Origin: Roseburia sp.
GTDB taxonomy: Bacteria; Bacillota; Clostridia; Lachnospirales; Lachnospiraceae
Direction: 5' to 3'
DNA length: 8,312 nucleotides
NCBI GenBank assembly: GCA_017621905.1
Contig: JAGASC010000067.1
Span: forward strand, 1-8,312
Shown here: positions 1 to 7,193 of the stretch, piece by piece
Position numbering within the stretch: position 1 is the stretch's first letter
How the letters are laid out: each line of letters begins with the position of its first letter
Translations under genes and position numbers: made by a program
The notes under the pieces: generated by a model
What the model saw: only the letters and a program-made list of their open reading frames with translations
Database searches by the model: none
Told to the model about the DNA's origin: nothing

Positions 1-1
1 G

Positions 2-1960
2 AAAGCAGTTTACTGTGATGCTTTCTTGAATGATAGACATTATTTTTTTACGCATATTGACTACACGGAAACAATTGATATGCGTAAATACCCGGATGGA
101 TGGGAGCTTCCGGATTTTGATGATTCCGGCTGGGCAAATGCGATTGTGACATCAGAAGTGGCAAAAGAACCGGATATGCACCGTGATTTTATGAAGCGTC
201 CGGTCAGATTGTTCTCTTATGATACAAGGACAGCAGAAATTATACTGCGGGGAACCTATACTGATCCGGAAGGAACGGATCCGGCTAATGTATATAAGAC
301 CAGAACCTACTGCGTAGACGGTTCCTGTGAAAGGCCGGATGGAATCTTTGCGGTAGCAGGTGTAGATTGTACGATGTCCGTTACAGTAACGGTTACTTAC
401 AGCGGTGCAACAGAAGGAAGCGAGATGTTGCTCGGTTATGACGACAAAGTAGATGCAGTCGGTATTCCGGATCCGATTCGTATGGGTTCTTTTTACGCGG
501 ATCGTCTGATTTTAAAGGGCGGAAGCGGATCCGCAAGCATAGTGATGCCGCGTGGTATCCGTTATGTGATTATCAGTGTTCCGGGAACAGATTGTATGAT
601 TGAGGATGTCAAGTTTGTATCTGAGGAATTTCCTTTTACAGAGTGCAGACCTTTTGTATCCGGAAATTCTTATTTTACACGTCTTTATGAGCAGAGTGCA
701 CGCACCCAGCGCGTATGTACGGTGGATGGATTTTCTGACTGTGCAAGCCGCGAACGCGTATTGTGGCTGGGCGACGCATATATGGATTGCCTCGGTAATT
801 ATTATTCGGAACCGGATAAAGGGCTGCTTCTTATGACATTGTATGAGCATGCTGCCGGACAGATGGAGAGCGGTGCTTTGGGCGGATACAACTCCAGTGA
901 CTTAAGACCGGCATGGCTGCAGATGAGTTCCTATAACCTGATGTGGCTGCATATGCTCTGTGATTACATTCTGTTTACCGGAGATGTAGAAGGTGTCATG
1001 CCACTGAAAGAGACTGCACGCGGAATTTTACGTTTTATCCGTGAAAGCCGCAACGAAGAAGGAATCATTGATAGTAACAGGAATAACTGTTCTACCTTCT
1101 GGGATTGGGGATATTCTGAGCCCGAAGGAGAAAGCTTAAAGGTTACTGCATACTATATACAGACCATTGAACGTATTAAGGATATTTCGTTCTTTGAAGA
1201 TATTGTCAAAAAAGAGATGATTTCGGAGCTTGACGGACTTCGCAAAGTATGTTTTGAGCGGTTCTGGGATAAAGAGCGCAGAGTTTTCCATGATGGAGGA
1301 AAACGGGGAGAAGCGCTTCATCCGCTATCCACACAGAATGCCAACGTGCAGGCAATTGCAGCAGGTATCTGTCCCGAAGAGCTCAAAGCGGAGATGCTTG
1401 CAAAAGTGTTTGATAAAGACGAGCTGGATGAGATCCCTTTCGGACTTTTTTCTGCTCCGGAGCTTCATTCCTATGAAACAAAGATTCTGCCCTGCGGAAC
1501 AATGTATGGTTCCTTCTATTTGGCAAAGGCACTGTTTGATAGTGGGCACGAAGCAGAGGCAATTGATTTTATCGAGGAAGTTTGGGGTGATTTTGACGGT
1601 TTGCCGACACTTCCGGAAGCAAGAAGAAACGGAGAGAACGAGGGCAGCTTTACCATGTGTCACGGATGGTCGGCGGCACCTGCATTTTTACTGCCAATGT
1701 ATGTATTGGGTATTCGTCCGCGCAAGGACGGCTGGAAAGAGACACTTTTTGCACCGCCTAAGATTGGACAGGTTGAAGTTCCGTCCGCAAAGGGTGTAGT
1801 AAAAACACCCTACGGCGAGATCACAGCACAGTGGACAAGAATGGACGGCGGTATCCGTATCTATCTGGATGCACCGGAGGAAATTGAGTTGTATGTGCAG
1901 TATGAAGGTCAGGAATATGCAGTGGAAAAAGGTTGCAAAGAATGGTTCATTCTAAAATAA
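2..1960 (+). CDS. GH78-type alpha-L-rhamnosidase, 5' end outside the window
   Basis: Predicted inverting exo-glycosidase that removes terminal alpha-L-rhamnose. The reading frame is open from base 2, so the start codon lies outside the window. The in-frame TTG at 26 lacks a convincing ribosome binding site and is unlikely to be the start. Residues below are numbered from that TTG. An N-terminal beta-sandwich (about 1-205, with the DDSGW signature at 32-36 typical of accessory domains) precedes an (alpha/alpha)6 barrel (about 210-560) and a C-terminal beta-sandwich (about 565-644, with TPYGEI). The motif DCASRERVLWLGD at 238-250 keeps the Asp, Glu and Asp (D238, E243, D250; codons at 737, 752 and 773) that match the acidic active-site residues of characterised GH78 enzymes. 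E531 (codon 1616, LPEARRNG) sits where the family has the general base in its WERW motif, followed by H546 and W548 of the HGW motif. No signal peptide can be judged because the N-terminus is missing. The GH78 fold is well supported; sugar specificity is inferred from the family. Confidence 0.88.
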   Translation, partial: KAVYCDAFLNDRHYFFTHIDYTETIDMRKYPDGWELPDFDDSGWANAIVTSEVAKEPDMHRDFMKRPVRLFSYDTRTAEIILRGTYTDPEGTDPANVYKTRTYCVDGSCERPDGIFAVAGVDCTMSVTVTVTYSGATEGSEMLLGYDDKVDAVGIPDPIRMGSFYADRLILKGGSGSASIVMPRGIRYVIISVPGTDCMIEDVKFVSEEFPFTECRPFVSGNSYFTRLYEQSARTQRVCTVDGFSDCASRERVLWLGDAYMDCLGNYYSEPDKGLLLMTLYEHAAGQMESGALGGYNSSDLRPAWLQMSSYNLMWLHMLCDYILFTGDVEGVMPLKETARGILRFIRESRNEEGIIDSNRNNCSTFWDWGYSEPEGESLKVTAYYIQTIERIKDISFFEDIVKKEMISELDGLRKVCFERFWDKERRVFHDGGKRGEALHPLSTQNANVQAIAAGICPEELKAEMLAKVFDKDELDEIPFGLFSAPELHSYETKILPCGTMYGSFYLAKALFDSGHEAEAIDFIEEVWGDFDGLPTLPEARRNGENEGSFTMCHGWSAAPAFLLPMYVLGIRPRKDGWKETLFAPPKIGQVEVPSAKGVVKTPYGEITAQWTRMDGGIRIYLDAPEEIELYVQYEGQEYAVEKGCKEWFILK

Positions 1961-1970
1961 AGAATAGAAT

Positions 1971-1977
1971 AGGAAGG
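1971..1977 (+). promoter_or_regulatory. Ribosome binding site of the unassigned glycosidase-like gene
   Basis: AGGAAGG lies 8 bases before the ATG at 1986 and supports that start. The gap after the rhamnosidase stop is only 25 bases and has no room for a terminator, which supports co-transcription. Confidence 0.75.
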
Positions 1978-1985
1978 ATGATAGA

Positions 1986-3614
1986 ATGTTTACATATTTT
2001 CATGCGTATATGCCGGAAAACTGGAAAGGACAGGAACTACGCGGTCTTATAGATGAACATGCCGGTGTACGTTTCTGTGAGACAATTGATCTGGCTGATG
2101 ATCATAAGTTTAATAATCTTGCAGCCATCGGAAGTCCTTATTATAACATGATGAAGGAAACCCGCATGCCAATGTATATCGATCGTCTTCAGGGCGGATG
2201 TTTCCTGGAAAATTATCCTTATGATTGGGAGCTTGTCAAAGAATACGAGGATATGCTCGGAGATAAATTTATCGGTTTTCAGATGCACGAGTGGGCCAGC
2301 AATCTGTACGGTGATCTGACCAGAATTCGTGACAGTGTGAGGGAACAGGAATGGACGAAGGAAAATATCTCACGCGAAGTAAAAAAGAATTTTCCGTATA
2401 ATTATGTATGGATGGAAGCACGTTCCGTCGAGGAACATGTCAAATGGGGAAACCCGAAGACATTAGAAGAGTTTCGTGCCAACTTTGAGGAACTTTTCCA
2501 AAGTCGTTATAAACTTGGACGCGGACGTTTGGTACCATGTGACAGTTTTGCGCTTGCTTACCAGCTTGAAATCAAAACCGGCGTAAAGCATTTTATGCCG
2601 GAAGTGGGTGCACAGACGCCGGATTCCAGGGTGCAGATAGCTTATGCGAGAGGCATGGCTCGTACCAATCAGGTGTGTTTTGGTGTATATTATGAGCCGT
2701 GGGGTGGGAATCCGTTCTCAACCTGTTCCTATCAGAGAGACAATCTAAATGAATGGAATATAGAAGCATACGGTCCGTTTGCACCGAAAGGAGCAAATGG
2801 AGGAAGTTCCAGATCTCTGCAAAAGCGAGTTCACAATTATGCATATTTTGCAGGTGCTGAGTTTATTGCAGAAGAATGGGGCATGTGTAACACCTTCTAC
2901 GACTGGGTGGATTTTGAACTTTCTCCGTACGGAAAGATTAAATATGATTTCCTGCAGCTGATTAAAAAATATCCGAAAGAAACGATCGGCACACCGTATA
3001 CGCCGGTTGCGATTGTTTTTTCTGCAGATGCATTGCCGCTTAACGATATCAACAATGTGAACGATACTTATTTTAACTATCCGATTACCGGTAAACTGAA
3101 GGAAACAACAGCACTTGCCAGAAAGGCAGTAAAAACACTTCTGTCGGATGCAACAGAGATGATCGGATGTGAGACCAGAAATCTAATCAACAGCGAGATT
3201 CCGGATGCCATCGATGTGATCCATGAAGATTATAAAGTGCTCCATGAGGATTATCAGTTTTTTGTGGATTGTACCGGAAATGAAGAATTCGCAAAAACAC
3301 ACAGATGCTGCAAATTGGAAGATGCAAAAGCACTTGTAAAAGAACTGATGCCGTGTGAAGTGGAAGGCAACGTGCACTGGTTTGTTAACAAAACAAAGGA
3401 TGGCTGGATGATTGTTATGTTCAATCACAGCGGAATCCACAGAAGTGTGGCTCAGGGTGAATATGCACTTCCAAACAGCGAACAGCACGTAAAAATCCGT
3501 ATCAAAAACGGCACAGATATGATACAGCTTGAAGGAGATACAACGCTTTCCTGTAACGATGGTGCGTATGAAGTGACGCTTCCGGCAGGCGGCTGGTTCC
3601 TTGGAAAGTTTTAA
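1986..3614 (+). CDS. Putative multidomain TIM-barrel glycoside hydrolase, family not recognised
   Basis: I do not recognise the family of this 542-residue protein. Its first ~330 residues read like a TIM barrel: the strand-like segments TYFHAY (3-8), MPMYIDR (61-67) and FIGFQMHEW (95-103) each end in polar or charged residues. The HEW Glu (E102) is a candidate acid/base of the clan GH-A type. E206 (MPEVGAQ), E237 (YYEPWGG) and E296/E297 (AEEWG) are candidate nucleophiles or sugar ligands. A second segment (about 338-435, starting PYTPVAIVFS and including SEIPDAIDV at 403-411) resembles the GATase-like or trimerisation domain that follows the barrel in GH42-like enzymes. The C-terminal ~85 residues look like a small beta-sandwich (HWFVNKTKDGWMIVMFN). 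There is no signal peptide or membrane segment, so it is probably cytoplasmic. It lies between the rhamnosidase and mannosidase genes, which favours a glycosidase role. The catalytic residues and the substrate are inference; a non-catalytic sugar-binding role cannot be excluded. Confidence 0.6.
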   Translation: MFTYFHAYMPENWKGQELRGLIDEHAGVRFCETIDLADDHKFNNLAAIGSPYYNMMKETRMPMYIDRLQGGCFLENYPYDWELVKEYEDMLGDKFIGFQMHEWASNLYGDLTRIRDSVREQEWTKENISREVKKNFPYNYVWMEARSVEEHVKWGNPKTLEEFRANFEELFQSRYKLGRGRLVPCDSFALAYQLEIKTGVKHFMPEVGAQTPDSRVQIAYARGMARTNQVCFGVYYEPWGGNPFSTCSYQRDNLNEWNIEAYGPFAPKGANGGSSRSLQKRVHNYAYFAGAEFIAEEWGMCNTFYDWVDFELSPYGKIKYDFLQLIKKYPKETIGTPYTPVAIVFSADALPLNDINNVNDTYFNYPITGKLKETTALARKAVKTLLSDATEMIGCETRNLINSEIPDAIDVIHEDYKVLHEDYQFFVDCTGNEEFAKTHRCCKLEDAKALVKELMPCEVEGNVHWFVNKTKDGWMIVMFNHSGIHRSVAQGEYALPNSEQHVKIRIKNGTDMIQLEGDTTLSCNDGAYEVTLPAGGWFLGKF

Positions 3615-3644
3615 AAAATGTCAAAAGATAGAAAATATTCCTGT

Positions 3645-3651
3645 AAAGGAG
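3645..3651 (+). promoter_or_regulatory. Ribosome binding site that fixes the GH92 start
   Basis: AAAGGAG lies 6 bases before the ATG at 3658. The same frame is open back to a TTG at 3601, but that codon is inside the end of the preceding gene. The Shine-Dalgarno sequence therefore decides for 3658. Confidence 0.8.
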
Positions 3652-3657
3652 CAGAAT

Positions 3658-5760
3658 ATGAATCAAAAAGATTTTTGCAGTTATGTAGATGTTTTTTATG
3701 GAAACGGGGCGGTGGATCATTTTGCCGAAGATGGCCTTGCGTCAAAATGGTTTTATGTCAAAGCGCAGTGCGGTAATACCATCCCCCATGCCGCTTATCC
3801 TTTTGGGAAAATGTCTGTGGGTGCGTACAGCGGTGGATATCCTACCGGGTATGGGATGCATTATCCCAATAGTTGTGGGGGGATAAGAAAGATGGGGGAT
3901 GTGCTGAAAATCCGTGGATTTTCCCATCTTCACCAGTCAGGCACCGGTGGTATAGCATATTATTATAATTATGCGATTACCACACCTTTTTATGGAATTG
4001 TGGATAAGATGTCAGACTATCACGAAGTGAAAAACGAATCCGGCAGACCGGGATATTATTCTGTGGAATTCAATGATATCGAATGCGAGCTTACCGTAAA
4101 TAAGGATACGGCGCTGCACCGTTATCATTTCTTGCGGGATGGCGGGCGCGTGGCTGTGGACTTCTCCAATGATGGATTATCCAAGCTTTTTCCGGAAGCA
4201 TTCTATTCTTATGTAGAGGATGCATCCATTAGACTTGTGTCCCCCGGCGAAGTGGCATTTAGCGGTATACTCTCCGGGGTAAAGCTGTATTTTTGCGTTA
4301 TGCTGGAAGGCGAAAATGTAAGAAACGGGCTGTTTGTCGGTGAGCGCGAGGTGTGCGGGGCAGATGCAAAAATCGATAGTTCAGACAGCACGCAGCCTTT
4401 TGGCGTGGTATTTGATTTTGATGGCAGTGAGGTAACGGTCAAAGTGTCCTATTCCACGATAGATTACCAGCATGCAAGAAAGAATGTGTGGAACGTTGCT
4501 ACTTCATTTGATGAAACTGCCGGTAATACATATGATGTATGGAATCGCCATCTGTCAGCGATTGACATATGCACAGATGATGAAGAATTGAAAATAAAGT
4601 TCTATTCCAACTTTTATCATTCCCTCATAAAGCCCTGTGACATGACGGGCGAGGAGGTTTTAGGCATCAAGGATGATCTGGTGGTGGATATAGCTACCTT
4701 TTGGGATCAGTATAAGACACTATATCCGCTTATATTTATGTTATATCCTAAGATGAGTGAAAAGATTGCAAAAACAATTATTAACATGAGCAGGACTCTC
4801 GGCAAGATTCCCTGCAGTCTTGGAATATCAGACACTTTCTCGTGCGAAGAACAGGCAAAAATGCTGGGAATACTTACCCTGTGTGATGCCTACTACAGTG
4901 GGATAAAAGCTGCTGATCCCAAGAGTATTTCAGAATGTATCAAGCGGGAGCTTGCAAGAGAAGATTTTAAAGTTTTTCTGGAAACAGGAGTTTTTGAGCG
5001 ATACACGCACATCCTTGATACGACAGATGCATGTCTGGCCGTGTCCGAAATTACAGAGGATACGGAACTGAAAGACACTTTGCTTGCTCTGGCGGAAAAC
5101 TGGGTAAATGCATATGACGAAAATGGTCTGATGTCGGAAAAGTCACCCTATTACGAGGGAGACAGATATACCTATTCTTTCCGTCTGCAGAAAAATATGG
5201 ATGCGCGTATCGCCCTTGCGGGAGGAAAAGAACAGTTTGTTAAAATGCTGGACGATTTCTTTGGTTTTCACGGGGAAAGTATCCGGCAGATCACCGACAT
5301 TGAGGCCTATGAAGCGATTGATAAGATATTGAACCAGTATCACAGATTTGAAGGCTTCAACAATGAATGTGATATGGAGACGCCCTATGCGTATATTTAT
5401 GCAGGACGTCAGGATAGGACCTGTGATATTGTCCATGAGGCAATCGAAAAAACTTACACCTTGGGAAAAGGAGGGCTTCCGGGCAATAACGATTCGGGCG
5501 GTCTCTCATCCTGCTTCCTATGGAATGTGCTAGGCATTTTCCCGGCCAGTGGTTCGGGTGAGTTCCTTTTGGGCTGCCCGCATGTTGAGAGAGCGGTCAT
5601 TGCGCTTTCCAATGGGAATACGCTGGAGATAGAAGGGAAGAAGCTGTCCGGTACCAGACATCATGTGGAGTCAGTGGAGTTTAATGGACAGATGGTTACA
5701 GATTTCAGGATTCGTACGGAAGAGTTGATGAACGGTGGAAAATTAATAGTATGGCAGTAA
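3658..5760 (+). CDS. GH92-type alpha-mannosidase, probably cytoplasmic
   Basis: Predicted calcium-dependent inverting exo-alpha-mannosidase of 700 residues, about the usual GH92 length. Family signatures appear in order. VDVFYGNG near the N-terminus stands in for the usual VDPFIGT, followed by HAAYPFGKMSVG. GFSHLHQSGTGG (88-98 region) matches the GFSHTHLSGTG motif. ATFWDQYKTLYPL matches the LWDTYRxLHPL helix. YYEGDRYTYSF matches the EGNAWQYSW motif, whose Glu (E500 here) is the catalytic acid in characterised GH92 enzymes. GNNDSGGLSS (starting at residue 609) matches GNDDxGxxSAW; the second Asp (D612), expected to be the base, is kept while the first is Asn. The start at 3658 follows an AAAGGAG site. 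The N-terminus MNQKDFCSYVD is not a signal peptide, whereas many Bacteroides GH92 enzymes are exported, so this one probably acts on imported mannosides. The family call is firm; linkage specificity cannot be read from the sequence. Confidence 0.87.
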   Translation: MNQKDFCSYVDVFYGNGAVDHFAEDGLASKWFYVKAQCGNTIPHAAYPFGKMSVGAYSGGYPTGYGMHYPNSCGGIRKMGDVLKIRGFSHLHQSGTGGIAYYYNYAITTPFYGIVDKMSDYHEVKNESGRPGYYSVEFNDIECELTVNKDTALHRYHFLRDGGRVAVDFSNDGLSKLFPEAFYSYVEDASIRLVSPGEVAFSGILSGVKLYFCVMLEGENVRNGLFVGEREVCGADAKIDSSDSTQPFGVVFDFDGSEVTVKVSYSTIDYQHARKNVWNVATSFDETAGNTYDVWNRHLSAIDICTDDEELKIKFYSNFYHSLIKPCDMTGEEVLGIKDDLVVDIATFWDQYKTLYPLIFMLYPKMSEKIAKTIINMSRTLGKIPCSLGISDTFSCEEQAKMLGILTLCDAYYSGIKAADPKSISECIKRELAREDFKVFLETGVFERYTHILDTTDACLAVSEITEDTELKDTLLALAENWVNAYDENGLMSEKSPYYEGDRYTYSFRLQKNMDARIALAGGKEQFVKMLDDFFGFHGESIRQITDIEAYEAIDKILNQYHRFEGFNNECDMETPYAYIYAGRQDRTCDIVHEAIEKTYTLGKGGLPGNNDSGGLSSCFLWNVLGIFPASGSGEFLLGCPHVERAVIALSNGNTLEIEGKKLSGTRHHVESVEFNGQMVTDFRIRTEELMNGGKLIVWQ

Positions 5761-5770
5761 CGGTTCAGTA

Positions 5771-5782
5771 TTTTTGCAAAAA
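5771..5782. other. 12-base perfect palindrome in the gap before the sulfatase gene
   Basis: TTTTTGCAAAAA is perfectly self-complementary and lies in the widest gap of the window, 11 bases after the GH92 stop. It could be a binding site for a dimeric regulator, for example a LacI-type protein. It has no loop, so it is not a terminator hairpin. A chance A/T-rich palindrome in an A/T-rich gap is quite possible. Confidence 0.25.
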
Positions 5783-5807
5783 GTCAATAAATTAGGGTTG
5801 ACAGAAT

Positions 5808-5817
5808 AGGAATGGAA
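5808..5817 (+). promoter_or_regulatory. Weak purine-rich ribosome binding region that favours the 5824 start of the sulfatase
   Basis: AGGAATGGAA precedes two in-frame ATGs. For the ATG at 5812 the AGGA at 5808-5811 touches the start codon, which is too close. For the ATG at 5824 the GGAA at 5814-5817 is 6 bases away and the AGGA 12 bases away. The downstream start also gives the N-terminus MSKKPNILWIMTDQQ, typical of the family. The site is weaker than those of the neighbouring genes. Confidence 0.5.
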
Positions 5818-5823
5818 ATATAT

Positions 5824-7161
5824 ATGAGTAAAAAACCCAATATTTTATGGATCATGACAGACCAACAAAGTTTCAATATGCTTAGTTGCGCAGGGAATAA
5901 ATACGTACATACACCAAATTTAGATAAATTGGCAGAACAAGCCGTAAGATTTCAAAATACATACTGTACAAATCCTGTTTGTTTGCCTTCACGCTTTAGT
6001 TTGTTTACGGGGTTGTATCCCGCTGATGTTGGTATCCGTAGTAATGATTGTCACAATGAATCAAAAGGTATTCCGAAAATTGTACGGGATAATGGTATAG
6101 GAAATTTGTTCAAAGAACAGGGATACAAAACTGTTTATGGCGGAAAAGAGCATTTACCGTTTATGAGTGCGAGAGATTTGGGGTTTGAATATTTATGTGA
6201 AGATGAAAGGTCAATTTTGTCTGAAACGTTTGCTGGATACATAAGAGAATATGACTGGGAAAAGCCTTTGTTTATGGTGGCATCTTTTATTAATCCACAT
6301 GATATCTGTCTTATGGCGATTCGTGACTTTGAAAATATTGATATGGAGAAGCAAAGTTTGTATTGGAGACAGGCTTTTGAAGAAGCAGAAGATGCGCAGA
6401 AAATTCCGAAAGGAATGAGTGAAGAGGAATTTTTTCATACGATTTGTCCACCATTACCTGAGAATTATGAGCCTTCGCCTGATGAACCGGAAGCCATAGA
6501 TATCTTACAGACAGATAGAATTTTCAAGAAGAGGGCAAGAGAAAATTACAGTGATAGAAGATGGCGAATTCATCGCTGGGCTTATGCAGTGTTGACAAAT
6601 CGGGTGGATGCACAAATAGGAAAAGTGCTTGATGCGTTAAAAGAAAGCGGAAAATGGGATGATACCCTAATTGTTTTCACAAGTGATCATGGTGATATGG
6701 ATGCCAGTCATAAAATGGAGCATAAAGAGGTGCTTTATCAGGAAGCATGTCATGTTCCGCTTATAATCAAAGGTCCAGGGCAAAAAAGTGGATGGGTAAA
6801 TGAACAGATTGTAAGCAATGGCCTGGATATTATCCGTACGGTAATGGATTATGGAGAGATTGCTGCACCTGATTATATGCGGGGCAAGTCATTGAGAGAT
6901 GCTGTTGATCATGGATCTGTGGATAAAATTCACGATATCATTGTAATAGAGTGTGAGAACGGTATAGGTGCAGTAAGCGACAGGTATAAGTATGTACTTT
7001 ATGATAAAGGTTCACAAAGAGAGCAGTTTTATGATCTGGCGGTGAATCCGGGAGAAATGTATAACCAGATTGGGGAAGGATGTTATGCGCAAACTGTTGA
7101 AATGTTTCGAAAAGCAATTAATGATCACACTCATGGAAGAACGGAGCTGTTTATAGGTTAG
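5824..7161 (+). CDS. Type I (S1 family) sulfatase, Cys-type, probably cytoplasmic
   Basis: Predicted to hydrolyse a sulfate ester, most likely on a sugar. The 445-residue protein is complete. KPNILWIMTDQQ at the N-terminus supplies metal-binding residues (D13 in TDQQ). C53-L-P-S-R57 is the sulfatase signature; C53 should be converted to formylglycine, in anaerobes usually by a radical-SAM maturase that is not in this window. GGKEH (K108, H110) occupies the place of the usual GKWH motif. NPHD (H159), SDHGD (D288, H289) and the Lys of HKEVLYQEACHVPLI (K301) complete the expected metal- and sulfate-binding set. There is no signal peptide, so it probably acts on an imported substrate. Five sampled 60-base lines give about 36% GC, against about 47% in the genes on both sides, suggesting a separate origin. 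An alternative start at 5812 would add four residues. Some S1 members act on phosphonate or phosphate esters, but the glycosidase neighbours favour a sugar sulfate. Confidence 0.9.
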   Translation: MSKKPNILWIMTDQQSFNMLSCAGNKYVHTPNLDKLAEQAVRFQNTYCTNPVCLPSRFSLFTGLYPADVGIRSNDCHNESKGIPKIVRDNGIGNLFKEQGYKTVYGGKEHLPFMSARDLGFEYLCEDERSILSETFAGYIREYDWEKPLFMVASFINPHDICLMAIRDFENIDMEKQSLYWRQAFEEAEDAQKIPKGMSEEEFFHTICPPLPENYEPSPDEPEAIDILQTDRIFKKRARENYSDRRWRIHRWAYAVLTNRVDAQIGKVLDALKESGKWDDTLIVFTSDHGDMDASHKMEHKEVLYQEACHVPLIIKGPGQKSGWVNEQIVSNGLDIIRTVMDYGEIAAPDYMRGKSLRDAVDHGSVDKIHDIIVIECENGIGAVSDRYKYVLYDKGSQREQFYDLAVNPGEMYNQIGEGCYAQTVEMFRKAINDHTHGRTELFIG

Positions 7162-7179
7162 AAGAACGATAGAGAAGAT

Positions 7180-7186
7180 AAGGAGG
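7180..7186 (+). promoter_or_regulatory. Consensus ribosome binding site of the alpha-galactosidase gene
   Basis: AAGGAGG lies 7 bases before the ATG at 7194. It is the strongest translation signal in the window and fixes this start. The gap after the sulfatase stop is 32 bases, with no terminator. Confidence 0.85.
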
Positions 7187-7193
7187 AAAATTT

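Noticed and set aside
26..28. TTG at 26 as the start of the rhamnosidase
   Set aside because: The frame is open back to base 2, no Shine-Dalgarno sequence lies at a suitable distance, and a GH78 protein would be expected to have more N-terminal sequence than this start gives. The gene is cut by the window edge.
378..392. 15-base inverted repeat CCGTTAC-A-GTAACGG
   Set aside because: It lies inside the rhamnosidase and encodes alternating Val and Thr residues of a beta-strand, so the symmetry is explained by the codons. No regulatory context is visible.
1230..1799. A 189-codon open frame on the + strand inside the rhamnosidase
   Set aside because: It overlaps the conserved barrel of the GH78 protein in another frame. 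Its translation is rich in Arg, Cys and Phe with no recognisable domain, so it is an out-of-frame shadow.
3601..3603. TTG at 3601 as the start of the GH92 gene
   Set aside because: It would overlap the end of the preceding gene and add 19 residues with no family resemblance. The ATG at 3658 has AAAGGAG 6 bases upstream and begins right before the first recognisable GH92 segment.
5798..5826. TTGACA followed 17 bases later by TATATG, resembling a sigma-70 promoter for the sulfatase
   Set aside because: The -10 match is only 4 of 6, and transcription would start downstream of the sulfatase start codon at 5824. The box also overlaps that start codon.
512..6438. Reverse-strand open frames of 60-112 codons opposite the five genes
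   Set aside because: All are antiparallel shadows of the strongly coding + strand genes. They show no recognisable domains, and their boundaries do not coincide with gaps.
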